This document shows, in pieces, positions 1 through 5,529 of a stretch of DNA of 6,928 bases. Positions within the stretch are counted from its first letter, which is position 1, and the number at the start of each line of letters is the position of its first letter. The DNA lies in assembly GCA_031258055.1 (NCBI GenBank), contig JAIRNM010000250.1:1-6928 (forward strand). Direction: 5' to 3'. The position numbers and the translations under genes are program-made. The notes under the pieces are model-generated. The model saw only the letters and a program-made list of their open reading frames with translations. It ran no database searches and was not told where the DNA came from. This DNA comes from Bifidobacteriaceae bacterium. Lineage in GTDB: Bacteria > Actinomycetota > Actinomycetes > Actinomycetales > WQXJ01.

Positions 1-1
1 C

Positions 2-70
2 TTCGCGCCGGTGGCCAATTGCTCGGTCTTGGGCAACGTGCGACTGGCTCAAATGGTCTCCGGGCTCTAG
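2..70 (+). CDS. Possible C-terminal end of an upstream gene (partial)
   Basis: The second reading frame is open from the window edge to a TAG at 68-70 and encodes 22 residues, beginning FAPVANCS and ending MVSGL. Most third codon positions are G or C, as in the genes further down, and a GC-rich hairpin follows 16 bases after the stop, which is what the end of a transcription unit would look like. The fragment is too short to assign a family and I do not recognise it. The other two forward frames are also open for a while (stops near 121-123 and 117-119), so the frame choice rests on codon character and the hairpin only. Confidence 0.35.
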   Translation, partial: FAPVANCSVLGNVRLAQMVSGL

Positions 71-86
71 ACGGCCTGGCTACTCC

Positions 87-108
87 GCGAGGCTCGATTG
101 GGCCTCGC
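87..108 (+). terminator. GC-rich hairpin, possible terminator of the upstream gene
   Basis: GCGAGGC (87-93) pairs perfectly with GCCTCGC (102-108). A T-G wobble (94/101) and a C-G pair (95/100) extend the stem to 9 bp with a GATT tetraloop. It lies 16 bases after the putative upstream stop at 68-70. No T-run follows, so it is not a textbook Rho-independent terminator, but actinobacterial terminators often lack the U-tract. It marks a plausible boundary between the upstream gene and the control region of the sugar operon. Confidence 0.5.
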
Positions 109-122
109 CGGGCTGGTAATTG

Positions 123-135
123 ATGCTGCCACAAT
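123..135. promoter_or_regulatory. Upstream imperfect operator-like site
   Basis: ATGCTGCCACAAT matches the downstream perfect palindrome ATTGTGGCACAAT (240-252) at 10 of 13 positions. The 11-base stretch TGCCACAATAG (127-137) recurs exactly in inverted orientation at 238-248. The two sites are centred 117 bp apart, close to eleven helical turns, and lie on either side of the putative -10 element, a geometry compatible with repression by DNA looping. The regulator is not in the window; a LacI-type or similar sugar repressor is a guess. Confidence 0.35.
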
Positions 136-140
136 AGCGC

Positions 141-152
141 CGAAATATTTCG
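141..152. promoter_or_regulatory. 12-bp perfect palindrome CGAAATATTTCG
   Basis: CGAAATATTTCG is a perfect 12-bp palindrome in the AT-richer part of the control region, upstream of the putative promoter. The same CGAAA/TTTCG half-sites recur as a spaced pair at 173-189 (7-base spacer), and similar half-sites lie in opposite order at 258-280. This could be a binding site for a dimeric regulator different from the one reading the TGTGGCA-type sites, but no factor can be named. Confidence 0.3.
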
Positions 153-204
153 TCAATACGGTAAACCAAACGCGAAAGTTGCTGTTTCGGAGCTAGCAAT
201 ATGA

Positions 205-213
205 TGATATGAT
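205..213 (+). promoter_or_regulatory. Candidate extended -10 promoter element
   Basis: TGATATGAT fits an extended -10 pattern (TG, one base, then TATGAT at 208-213). The -35 region at the 17-bp spacing, TTTCGG at 185-190, is weak, as is common when an extended -10 is present. Transcription would begin near 220. A second TATGAT at 200-205 with TTGCTG at 179-184 has a short 15-bp spacer and is a poorer alternative. This is the best promoter candidate ahead of the operon, but it rests on pattern alone. Confidence 0.35.
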
Positions 214-239
214 CCACCCTTTGGCCAGGCAGTACACCT

Positions 240-252
240 ATTGTGGCACAAT
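240..252. promoter_or_regulatory. 13-bp perfect palindromic operator candidate
   Basis: ATTGTG-G-CACAAT is a perfect inverted repeat around a single central base. It lies about 27 bp downstream of the putative -10 element, where a bound repressor would block initiation or elongation. An imperfect copy lies at 123-135. Shorter matches to its TGTGGC core occur at 305-310 and 366-371. Sugar-import operons of this kind are typically controlled by a ligand-responsive repressor, which fits, though no regulator gene is present here. Confidence 0.45.
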
Positions 253-257
253 CGATA

Positions 258-280
258 TGTTTCGTTATGAAATCGAAACA
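258..280. promoter_or_regulatory. 23-bp inverted repeat, second operator candidate
   Basis: TGTTTCG (258-264) and CGAAACA (274-280) are perfect 7-bp arms separated by 9 bases. The repeat starts five bases after the end of the palindrome at 240-252, so two separate dyad sites sit side by side downstream of the putative start of transcription. The layout suggests either two regulators or one regulator binding cooperatively. The arms could also form a weak hairpin in the leader RNA. Confidence 0.35.
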
Positions 281-306
281 AGAATCCGTTTTGCCATGGT
301 GTAATG

Positions 307-325
307 TGGCAATTGGCACTTGCCA
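307..325. promoter_or_regulatory. 19-bp inverted repeat in the leader
   Basis: TGGCAA (307-312) and TTGCCA (320-325) are perfect 6-bp arms around a 7-base spacer. The left arm overlaps another TGTGGC core (305-310). It may be a protein-binding dyad or a weak RNA stem in the 5' leader. Short arms of this size arise easily by chance, so support is limited. Confidence 0.25.
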
Positions 326-387
326 GTGGCGCCCGGCCAGGTGCGGCCGTTTGTGACTGGCGGGATGTGGCCAGCATCCAACCTCGC

Positions 388-426
388 TGCCCATCGGCGC
401 TCCCTAGTAGGAGCCGCAGGTGGGCA
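388..426 (+). other. Nested imperfect hairpin in the 5' leader
   Basis: TGCCCA (388-393) pairs with TGGGCA (421-426), and inside it GCTCC (399-403) pairs with GGAGC (410-414) around a six-base loop. A small GCTC/GAGC stem follows at 450-461. There is no T-run, so this is not a classical terminator. It lies 55 bases upstream of the lipoprotein ribosome site and could be a leader structure affecting expression or stability of the operon mRNA, or nothing functional. Confidence 0.25.
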
Positions 427-480
427 ACAGAACCAATAGGTTGGGGCGGGCTCTGCGGAGCAGTCGCCGACCTCGAAACG

Positions 481-486
481 AAGGAG
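481..486 (+). promoter_or_regulatory. Ribosome binding site fixing the lipoprotein start
   Basis: AAGGAG is separated by eight bases from the GTG at 495. It decides between that GTG, which gives a clean lipoprotein signal peptide, and an in-frame ATG at 420 that would add 25 charged residues in front of it and has no such site. Confidence 0.75.
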
Positions 487-494
487 TTTCCAAA

Positions 495-1868
495 GTGGTA
501 TCAAGAGTTTCACGTAGTTTGGCCTTAGCCAGCGTTTTCGCGCTGGCTGTTGGCCTGGGGGCGTGCGGTTCTGGTTCTTCGGACGAAGGCAACGGAGACG
601 ACGGCGTAGTGACAATCAATTATTGGGGTTTCGCGCCGAAATCGACCACCGCCGACAAGTACAAGGAAGCGTTTGAAGCATCACACCCGAACATCAAGGT
701 TAATTTCCGGGTCGTCGAGATCACCGATTACCCAGCAACGTTGCGGCCTGGCCTGCAGTCCGACGACGGCCCCGACGTCTTACCGCTGGCGGCCGGCGGC
801 GCTATCGCCGGAGCTTTCCTATTCGAAGACGCGGTCGAAGACCTCACGCCACTGGCGAAGGCCACTTTGGGCGATGACTTCGCCGACCAGTTCGGCGGCG
901 GCTACATTGAGCAGCTCACGGTCAACGGCAAGCTGCTGGCAAGCCCATTCGTCGGTGTCACGGCCCAGTACTTCTGGTACAACAAGGACTTATTCGACAA
1001 GTACAGTCTGGTTCCGCCAACGAACTACGACGAGATGAAGAAGGTTTGCGACACCTTCGCCGCCAACGACGTCCAGTGCTTCGTTGGTGGGTTCGGTGGC
1101 GATCTTCCCTTCGGCGGCGAACTCGCCAGGACGATCGCCAACTCGATTGAGCCTGGCTACTGGGAAGATGCCATCAAGGGCAAGGTTTCTTGGGAATCGC
1201 CCGTCATCACCGAAACGGTCGACGTGCTGCGCAAGATGCAGGCCGATGGGATCATCGCCGAAGACGCGATCGCTATCCAGCAGTACCCAGAAGCCAACAA
1301 CATTTTCCAGTCGCAGCAAGCAGCCATGATTCAAATGGGCTCTTGGTACGCGCAGTATGACCCGAAGGACGTCTCGGCCGAGGCGCAAGAGGCGGCTGGC
1401 GTGACCGATCCTCAAGTGTTCACACAGCTAACCATGCCTGCGCCGGACCTGTCCGGACACGGCAACATACCGACGACTCTCGGTGAGGTCGACTGGGGCG
1501 TGGCGATTTCCAAGCGTTCGCAGCACAAGGCTGAGGCCGAAGAATTCGTGAAGTGGCTGACTATGACCGAAGAAGGCCAACAGTTCGGTTGCTCGGTCCT
1601 CGAAGGCGTCCCGACTCTCAAGAACGTTGAGCCGGATTGGCCAAACCTGAACCTGTCTAACCCGGAGCTTCAAGAAGCGAATATCCGGCAGATCATCGAA
1701 GACTCGCTGACCACAACTGAGACCCGCAATCGCTGGATTGGCCCTGAGACAGCGGAGGCGATCCTCCAATTAGTTCAAGGAGCGCTGACGACGAACACAC
1801 CGGCTGCCGACCTGGCCGCCGCGGCGCAGTCAGCGGCCAAGCCGCTGGACGGCGCAGCCGATTCATAA
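495..1868 (+). CDS. Sugar ABC transporter solute-binding lipoprotein
   Basis: This 457-residue protein is the extracellular receptor of a carbohydrate ABC importer (SBP family 1, the MalE/UgpB type), which captures a sugar or oligosaccharide and delivers it to the permeases encoded next. The GTG start is chosen because AAGGAG lies eight bases upstream and because it gives a compact signal peptide: Arg4 and Arg7, a hydrophobic stretch from about residue 9 to 22, and a lipobox LGAC with lipidated Cys24, followed by a Gly/Ser/Asp linker. The mature part opens with a typical first strand (INYWGF) and an amphipathic helix. Near the C-terminus it has the family's WGVAISKRS stretch and an EEFVKWL helix. 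Length is normal for the family. Ligand specificity cannot be read from the sequence, although several exposed Trp and Tyr residues fit a sugar ligand. It is the first gene of the operon. Confidence 0.93.
   Translation: MVSRVSRSLALASVFALAVGLGACGSGSSDEGNGDDGVVTINYWGFAPKSTTADKYKEAFEASHPNIKVNFRVVEITDYPATLRPGLQSDDGPDVLPLAAGGAIAGAFLFEDAVEDLTPLAKATLGDDFADQFGGGYIEQLTVNGKLLASPFVGVTAQYFWYNKDLFDKYSLVPPTNYDEMKKVCDTFAANDVQCFVGGFGGDLPFGGELARTIANSIEPGYWEDAIKGKVSWESPVITETVDVLRKMQADGIIAEDAIAIQQYPEANNIFQSQQAAMIQMGSWYAQYDPKDVSAEAQEAAGVTDPQVFTQLTMPAPDLSGHGNIPTTLGEVDWGVAISKRSQHKAEAEEFVKWLTMTEEGQQFGCSVLEGVPTLKNVEPDWPNLNLSNPELQEANIRQIIEDSLTTTETRNRWIGPETAEAILQLVQGALTTNTPAADLAAAAQSAAKPLDGAADS
1801..1860 (+). repeat. 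Nested inverted repeats at the 3' end of the lipoprotein gene
   Basis: CGGCTGC (1801-1807) pairs with GCAGCCG (1854-1860), and within it CAGCGGC (1831-1837) pairs with GCCGCTG (1841-1847) around a three-base loop. Both stems are 7 bp and perfect. They lie in Ala-rich codons just before the stop at 1866-1868. GC-rich alanine codons make such pairing more likely by chance. The position at the end of a binding-protein gene is where mRNA-stabilising hairpins are often found, because binding proteins are needed in excess over permeases. Confidence 0.35.
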
Positions 1869-1906
1869 AGAGATCTGACCCCTAATAGCAGCGGAGAAAC
1901 TGACCG

Positions 1907-2857
1907 ATGAACGCCCAGCGTCATCAAAGTCGATCCTCTGAGTTGGTGGGGCTAGCCAAGGTCCCGGCTCGGCCGAGCCGGGTCCAGCTAGCCCCACACG
2001 GCTACCTCTGGATCTTTCCAGCCTTCGCTTTGTGCGTTGGCGTCATCTACTACTGCGTCGGCTACTCGGTTTACATCTCCACCCTGAGCTGGGACGGTCT
2101 ATCCAGCTACCAGCAGGATGTCGGGCTGGAAAACTATCAGAAACTGTTCGCCGACCCCCTTTTCTGGAGTTCGCTCTGGCACACCGTGGTCTTTTTCGTG
2201 GTGGTGTTTACCCTTCAGACTCTGTTGGGCATAGTTTTCGCAGCGATACTGCACTCCAAAGTGAAACTGGCCGTGATCTACAAGGTCTTGATTTTTCTGC
2301 CGGTGGTGATCGCTCCTGCGATCATGGCGCCCGTCCACCGTAACGTCTTGTCAAAAGACGGCGCTTTGAACTCCATTCTCAGCTCCCTGGGTTTGGGCGA
2401 CTTTACCCGGTCTTGGCTGGCCGACACCTCCACGTCGCTCTGGGCGATTATCGGGGTGCAGATCTGGAGTTCGGCGGGGGTCGCTTTCATCTTGTTCTTC
2501 GCCGCTATGAGCCAGGTTGACCTAGAGACCCTGGAAGCGGCCCGGATCGATGGCGCTGGCAATGTCAGGACACTGCTGTACATCGTCATGCCGGAAGTCA
2601 AAGGAACTGTCATCGCTTTGGCGGTGCTCAACGCCATGGCGGCGCTGCGGCTGTTTGATTTCCCCTACCTTCTAACCCGGGGCGGCCCGGTTTACTCGTC
2701 AGAGTTTCCGGGCGTCTTCATTTACCGTGAGTACGCTGCGGCCCATGCCGGTTACTCCTCGGCCGCTTCTGTTGTGTTGCTCGTCATCGCTTTGGGCGCC
2801 TCCGTCCTGATGACCATGCGCCACCGCCGAAGCCTCAGAGCGGAACAGGGGCGCTGA
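1907..2857 (+). CDS. Sugar ABC transporter permease, MalF/UgpA type
   Basis: This 316-residue integral membrane protein is one half of the importer's translocation channel. About six membrane segments are visible, near residues 33-59, 90-114, 124-146, 177-199, 233-252 and 284-303. The cytoplasmic EAA loop that docks on the ATPase is EAARIDGAG at 210-218, followed by a hydrophobic stretch with the usual conserved proline (MPE at 228-230). The ATG at 1907 has GGAG at 1893-1896, ten bases upstream, and begins 38 bases after the lipoprotein stop. The hydrophilic N-terminal tail of about 30 residues is unusual in that codons 14-31 are written in a long near-perfect palindrome (1946-1997). A GTG at 1946 inside that palindrome is a possible but poorly supported alternative start. 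The next gene begins one base after this stop. Confidence 0.93.
   Translation: MNAQRHQSRSSELVGLAKVPARPSRVQLAPHGYLWIFPAFALCVGVIYYCVGYSVYISTLSWDGLSSYQQDVGLENYQKLFADPLFWSSLWHTVVFFVVVFTLQTLLGIVFAAILHSKVKLAVIYKVLIFLPVVIAPAIMAPVHRNVLSKDGALNSILSSLGLGDFTRSWLADTSTSLWAIIGVQIWSSAGVAFILFFAAMSQVDLETLEAARIDGAGNVRTLLYIVMPEVKGTVIALAVLNAMAALRLFDFPYLLTRGGPVYSSEFPGVFIYREYAAAHAGYSSAASVVLLVIALGASVLMTMRHRRSLRAEQGR
1946..1997. repeat. 52-bp near-perfect palindrome inside the permease gene
   Basis: The outer arms GTGGGGCTAGC (1946-1956) and GCTAGCCCCAC (1987-1997) pair perfectly over 11 bp. After a small asymmetric internal loop (1957-1959 against 1986), GG at 1960-1961 pairs with CC at 1984-1985. One T-T mismatch follows, and then 1963-1982 is a perfect 20-bp palindrome centred on GGCC. 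As RNA this gives about 21 base pairs with a four-base loop. It lies in frame within codons 14-31 of the first permease, in a hydrophilic tail with few constraints. Such length is very unlikely by chance. It may be an inserted palindromic repeat element or an mRNA structure that sets the ratio of binding protein to permease. Confidence 0.8.
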
Positions 2858-2858
2858 C

Positions 2859-3647
2859 ATGTTCGAGATAAGAAGCCGTATCAGCCGGGTGATTCTCCAA
2901 GTGATGATTACCGTTCTGGTGCTCCCATTTGTGGTTCCCCTTGTGGTGATGGTGCAGGTGTCGTTCTCTGGCGCTGGTTGGGGGAATTACAAGGCGGTTA
3001 CAGAGGTACCGTTCTTTCTGTACTTCTTCCGTAACTCCGGCCTGATCGCCCTCGGCGTCATCGCGATCTCCTACGCGCTGACCATGATGGGAGCCTACGG
3101 GTTCTCCAAGCTGCGGATTCGCGGTCGGGAGTTCTTCTTCTGGATGATCATGGGCGCGCTCACCCTACCTGAAGTGGTATTGATCGCGCCGCTCTTTCCG
3201 ACTTTCTCGAAGCTGGGCCTATATGACACGTTCTGGGCCGTAATCATTCCGGTCTCGGCTCTCCAGGTGCCATTCACCTTGTTGTTGACCAGGACGTTCG
3301 TCGACGGCATACCCAACGACCTGTTGGAGGCCGCGAGGATTGACGGCTGCGGTTCGATCCGGACCTTCTGGAACGTGATCATCCCGTTATCCAGGCCAAT
3401 GGCCGCGGCGATCATCGTCTTGGTCTTCATCAACGCCTGGAACGCTTACCTGTTGCCCCTGGCCTTCTTGCAGAACGCGGAACATGAAGTGGTGACACAG
3501 CTCCCTCAGTACTTCCGCAGCCAATACTCAGACGACCAGACGAAGCAGCTCGCGGGCGCTGTCCTGACGGCTCTACCGGAAGTGATCGCCTATATCGGCC
3601 TGCAGAAATTCTTCGAACGGGGGATGGCTGCTGGTGCGATCAAGTAA
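2859..3647 (+). CDS. Sugar ABC transporter permease, MalG/UgpE type
   Basis: This 262-residue membrane protein is the second half of the sugar importer and should pair with the preceding permease. Six membrane segments are visible, near residues 11-34, 60-82, 93-115, 124-146, 181-203 and 232-248. The ATPase-docking loop is EAARIDGCG at 157-165, followed by IIPLSRP, the family pattern. The ATG at 2859 lies one base after the previous stop and has AGGGG at 2847-2851, so the two permeases are probably translationally coupled. Length is normal for MalG-type subunits. No ATPase gene follows. In many Gram-positive sugar importers of this class a shared ATPase of the MsmK/MsiK type encoded elsewhere energises several transporters, and that is the likely arrangement here. 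Confidence 0.93.
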   Translation: MFEIRSRISRVILQVMITVLVLPFVVPLVVMVQVSFSGAGWGNYKAVTEVPFFLYFFRNSGLIALGVIAISYALTMMGAYGFSKLRIRGREFFFWMIMGALTLPEVVLIAPLFPTFSKLGLYDTFWAVIIPVSALQVPFTLLLTRTFVDGIPNDLLEAARIDGCGSIRTFWNVIIPLSRPMAAAIIVLVFINAWNAYLLPLAFLQNAEHEVVTQLPQYFRSQYSDDQTKQLAGAVLTALPEVIAYIGLQKFFERGMAAGAIK

Positions 3648-3669
3648 TACAAATGCCACATAACAGGAA

Positions 3670-3720
3670 TGCTGTCGGTGAAGGCCAAGCCGTGCGGCTT
3701 GGCGTAGTGAGCCAACAGCA
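3670..3720 (+). other. Two-tier intercistronic hairpin before the VOC gene
   Basis: The 85-base gap between the second permease and the VOC gene contains a perfect 8-bp stem, GCCAAGCC (3684-3691) with GGCTTGGC (3696-3703), and a GTGC loop. It is enclosed by an outer stem in which TGCTGT (3670-3675) pairs with ACAGCA (3715-3720) and GG (3677-3678) with CC (3712-3713). The outer stem ends where the AGGAGG ribosome site begins. No T-run follows, so full termination is unlikely. It sits at the junction between transport and catabolic genes and may protect the upstream mRNA from decay or modulate translation of the next gene. Confidence 0.6.
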
Positions 3721-3726
3721 AGGAGG
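3720..3726 (+). promoter_or_regulatory. Strong ribosome binding site fixing the GTG start of the VOC gene
   Basis: AAGGAGG lies six bases before the GTG at 3733. It directly abuts the 3' arm of the intercistronic hairpin, so folding could limit or organise ribosome access. No ATG occurs near the start of this reading frame, so this site fixes the start. Confidence 0.8.
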
Positions 3727-3732
3727 AACACA

Positions 3733-4518
3733 GTGTCTGTAAACGGGATCGCCATATTTTGTCGGGACGTGCCGCGCTCCGCCGCGTTCTATGGCCAGTA
3801 CCTCGGCGCCACAGTAGTCGGCGAATCGGAAGACGTGACCACATTGGGCCTGAACGGTCCGGGTCAAATCCAGTTGATTCAGCTACCGGCGGGCGACTGG
3901 TCTACGGCCGAAACAGATGACGGCCGTGATGGTTTTTGGCACATAGGGGTGCGCGTCGACAATTTCGAGGCCCTGAGTGAAGCGTTGCGAGCGAGCGACA
4001 CGCGGTTCTTCATCGAACCTGTCTACAACCCGGTAGCCAAGGTCTGGTGCGCCTTCTTCTATGACCCGGACGGCACTGTCATAGAGTTGGTCAGCGGAGA
4101 ACAGCAATACAGCCAACTCTTCGACAAGGCGGCCGCTCGGCGCCGCGCTGAGATGTCCTTAGACGGCGGCCCTCTGTTCGAACACGTTGCCTTCACCACA
4201 CCCGACTGGTCGGCCACACGGATTAAGTGGGAGGCGGCGGGCTACAGCCTGATCGGCTGCTTGGATTTGTCGGCTGGCGACCCGCGCGGCATGTGCATCT
4301 ACTACGTCATCGCTCAATCCGGGCTGATCGTAGAGGTATTCACTTACACCTCTCCCACCAATCAGCCGCTTGGCTCCGAGGTCCGGGCAGGCTTTGCGGG
4401 GCTGTTGGCCACACCTAGCACCCAAGAGGCGCTGGGCCTGTCACTGGTCGACAAACTGGCCGATGGCCGGGCCCGATGGCTCGACGGCTCCGGTCTAGCG
4501 GTCATCGACGCGCCATAA
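3733..4518 (+). CDS. VOC (glyoxalase-fold) protein with three modules
   Basis: This 261-residue cytoplasmic protein belongs to the vicinal oxygen chelate superfamily, which includes glyoxalases, epimerases, dioxygenases and isomerases acting on metal-chelated substrates. Residues 1-122 form a complete VOC domain of two modules: VNGIAIFCRDVPRSAAFY with a following YLG, then WHIGVRVDNFEAL and YDPDGTVIELVSG. A third module follows at about 147-208 (EHVAFTTPDW to LIVEVFTYTSP), then a C-terminal tail. The usual metal ligands of module one look replaced (Gly5, Gln47). His70 and Glu118 in module two and His151 and Glu201 in module three are placed like the family's ligands. The GTG start follows a strong AAGGAGG. 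The context suggests a role on an intermediate of the imported glycoside. The reaction is unknown; epimerase, isomerase, lyase and ring-cleavage roles are all open. Confidence 0.82.
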   Translation: MSVNGIAIFCRDVPRSAAFYGQYLGATVVGESEDVTTLGLNGPGQIQLIQLPAGDWSTAETDDGRDGFWHIGVRVDNFEALSEALRASDTRFFIEPVYNPVAKVWCAFFYDPDGTVIELVSGEQQYSQLFDKAAARRRAEMSLDGGPLFEHVAFTTPDWSATRIKWEAAGYSLIGCLDLSAGDPRGMCIYYVIAQSGLIVEVFTYTSPTNQPLGSEVRAGFAGLLATPSTQEALGLSLVDKLADGRARWLDGSGLAVIDAP

Positions 4519-4545
4519 CTCATTGCTCGCGGGAAGGACACACTA

Positions 4546-5529
4546 ATGGGCCAAGACTATTCAGCCATCAGGGGTTTCAACTATCAGCTATCCACCGGCA
4601 CCACCAGCCTGGAGAACTGGCTCTACTATTCGGCCGATCGCTTCGAACTTGAGGTTAGGCGGGGCAAGCAGTTCTTTCCCGGCTGGAACACGATCAGGCT
4701 CTGGCTTAGCTGGGACGCTTACTTCCGTAAGCCTCAAGCCTTTAAAGACAACTTAGCTTCGATGCTGGCCATTGCCGACCGGTTCGGTTTGAAAGTAGTC
4801 GTCTGTCTGTTCAACCGGTGGCATGATGTCACCGGCTATGACAACGGTGGTGTCTATCTGGACAACTTCTTATTCCCCCAGGAATGGGCCTACTACGTAC
4901 CGCTTTACGAAGAGTTCGTGGCCGACATCGTCCAGGTCCACGGCGATGACCCCAGAATCATTGTCTGGGACCTCTGCAACGAACCCTGGCCGTACAACGA
5001 CTTCAATGAAGCGATAAAGGCTGTGGTGGCCCCGGAACTGGACTGGCTGACCCGCATGCACGCCGCTGTGCGCTCGAAGGACACCGCCACACCGATTGGG
5101 GTCTCCGTCCACAACTACCTGGGGCTGGACGGCCTTAGCTGGGTAGAACCCCTTTCCGACGTGCTGCTGATCCACCCGTACTACATGGTCACGCCGGTCA
5201 AGCCGGATACACCCGAGCGGCGGGCCGAATACGACGCTTTCGTGGCGAGCTACGTGGCATATGGCCGAAAGGTGGGTAAGCCGCTGCTGGTCACCGAGAC
5301 TTGCTGGCACGGGCAAGAGACCGACGCGCAGCGTGTTGAGAACCTGCGATTTACGCTTCAGACCTTGACCAAGTACAAGTTGGGATTCATCCCCCACGCG
5401 CTGCACTACTCGCTCTGCGCCGATCTCCACGACATCGAAGACGGCTTCGTCGGCGAGTGCGGAAACCTGGCCTTCATCCGCAAGGACGGCACGCTGCGAC
5501 CCGGCCATGGCGCCTACAACGACTATTAG
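4546..5529 (+). CDS. GH5-like glycoside hydrolase (clan GH-A), first paralogue
   Basis: This 327-residue protein is a single TIM-barrel glycosidase of the cellulase/GH5-like type. There is no signal peptide, so it should act in the cytoplasm on imported material. Clan-A landmarks are in order: Arg51 after strand two (NTIRLWLSWD), FNRWHD at 89-94, the acid/base Glu146 in CNEPW, HN at 189-190, the H-x-Y motif at 210-212 (IHPYY), and the nucleophile Glu251 in TETCW. It opens with RGFNYQ, as in a widespread group annotated only as GH5-family or cellulase-family glycosylhydrolase with no fixed substrate, to my knowledge. The ATG has AAGGA seven bases upstream and lies 27 bases after the VOC stop. 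It is about 66% identical to the next gene by my count. The linkage cleaved is not deducible, and a true cellulase role is unlikely without export. Confidence 0.88.
   Translation: MGQDYSAIRGFNYQLSTGTTSLENWLYYSADRFELEVRRGKQFFPGWNTIRLWLSWDAYFRKPQAFKDNLASMLAIADRFGLKVVVCLFNRWHDVTGYDNGGVYLDNFLFPQEWAYYVPLYEEFVADIVQVHGDDPRIIVWDLCNEPWPYNDFNEAIKAVVAPELDWLTRMHAAVRSKDTATPIGVSVHNYLGLDGLSWVEPLSDVLLIHPYYMVTPVKPDTPERRAEYDAFVASYVAYGRKVGKPLLVTETCWHGQETDAQRVENLRFTLQTLTKYKLGFIPHALHYSLCADLHDIEDGFVGECGNLAFIRKDGTLRPGHGAYNDY

Larger units (their letters stand above)
71..494. other. Gene-free control region and long leader of the operon
   Basis: No convincing gene is found on either strand in these 424 bases. Bases 120-300 are clearly richer in A and T than the flanking genes and hold an extended -10 element and several inverted repeats. 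Bases 300-480 are GC-richer and hold an inverted repeat at 307-325 and a nested hairpin at 388-426. If the promoter call near 205-213 is right, the mRNA has a 5' leader of about 275 bases before the lipoprotein start, long enough for regulation by RNA structure. I recognise no riboswitch family. A 104-codon open frame on the - strand (80-394) is judged to be chance. Confidence 0.6.

Noticed and set aside
80..394. 104-codon open frame on the - strand in the control region, with an AGGGAG-like site five bases before its ATG
   Set aside because: The residues are low in any family signature, the codons do not follow the GC-rich third-position pattern of the other genes, and the frame runs over the hairpin at 87-108 and all of the operator-like dyads. 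It is most likely chance, though a short species-specific gene cannot be fully excluded.
420..494. Upstream ATG as the start of the lipoprotein
   Set aside because: It would place 25 Arg-rich residues before the signal peptide and has no good ribosome site. The GTG at 495 has AAGGAG at the right distance and gives a normal lipoprotein leader.
304..528. 74-codon + strand open frame starting in the leader
   Set aside because: It overlaps the start of the lipoprotein gene in another frame, has no ribosome site, and its Arg/Trp/Pro-rich product looks like read-through of non-coding DNA.
3684..3703. The intercistronic hairpin as a Rho-independent terminator
   Set aside because: There is no T-run after the stem, and a strong ribosome site and same-strand gene follow at once. 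An mRNA structural role fits better than full termination.
4870..5508. 212-codon open frame antisense to the first glycosidase
   Set aside because: It is a shadow of the coding strand. A similar antisense frame (5895-6578) lies opposite the second glycosidase, and the two resemble each other only because the sense genes are paralogues with the same codon bias.
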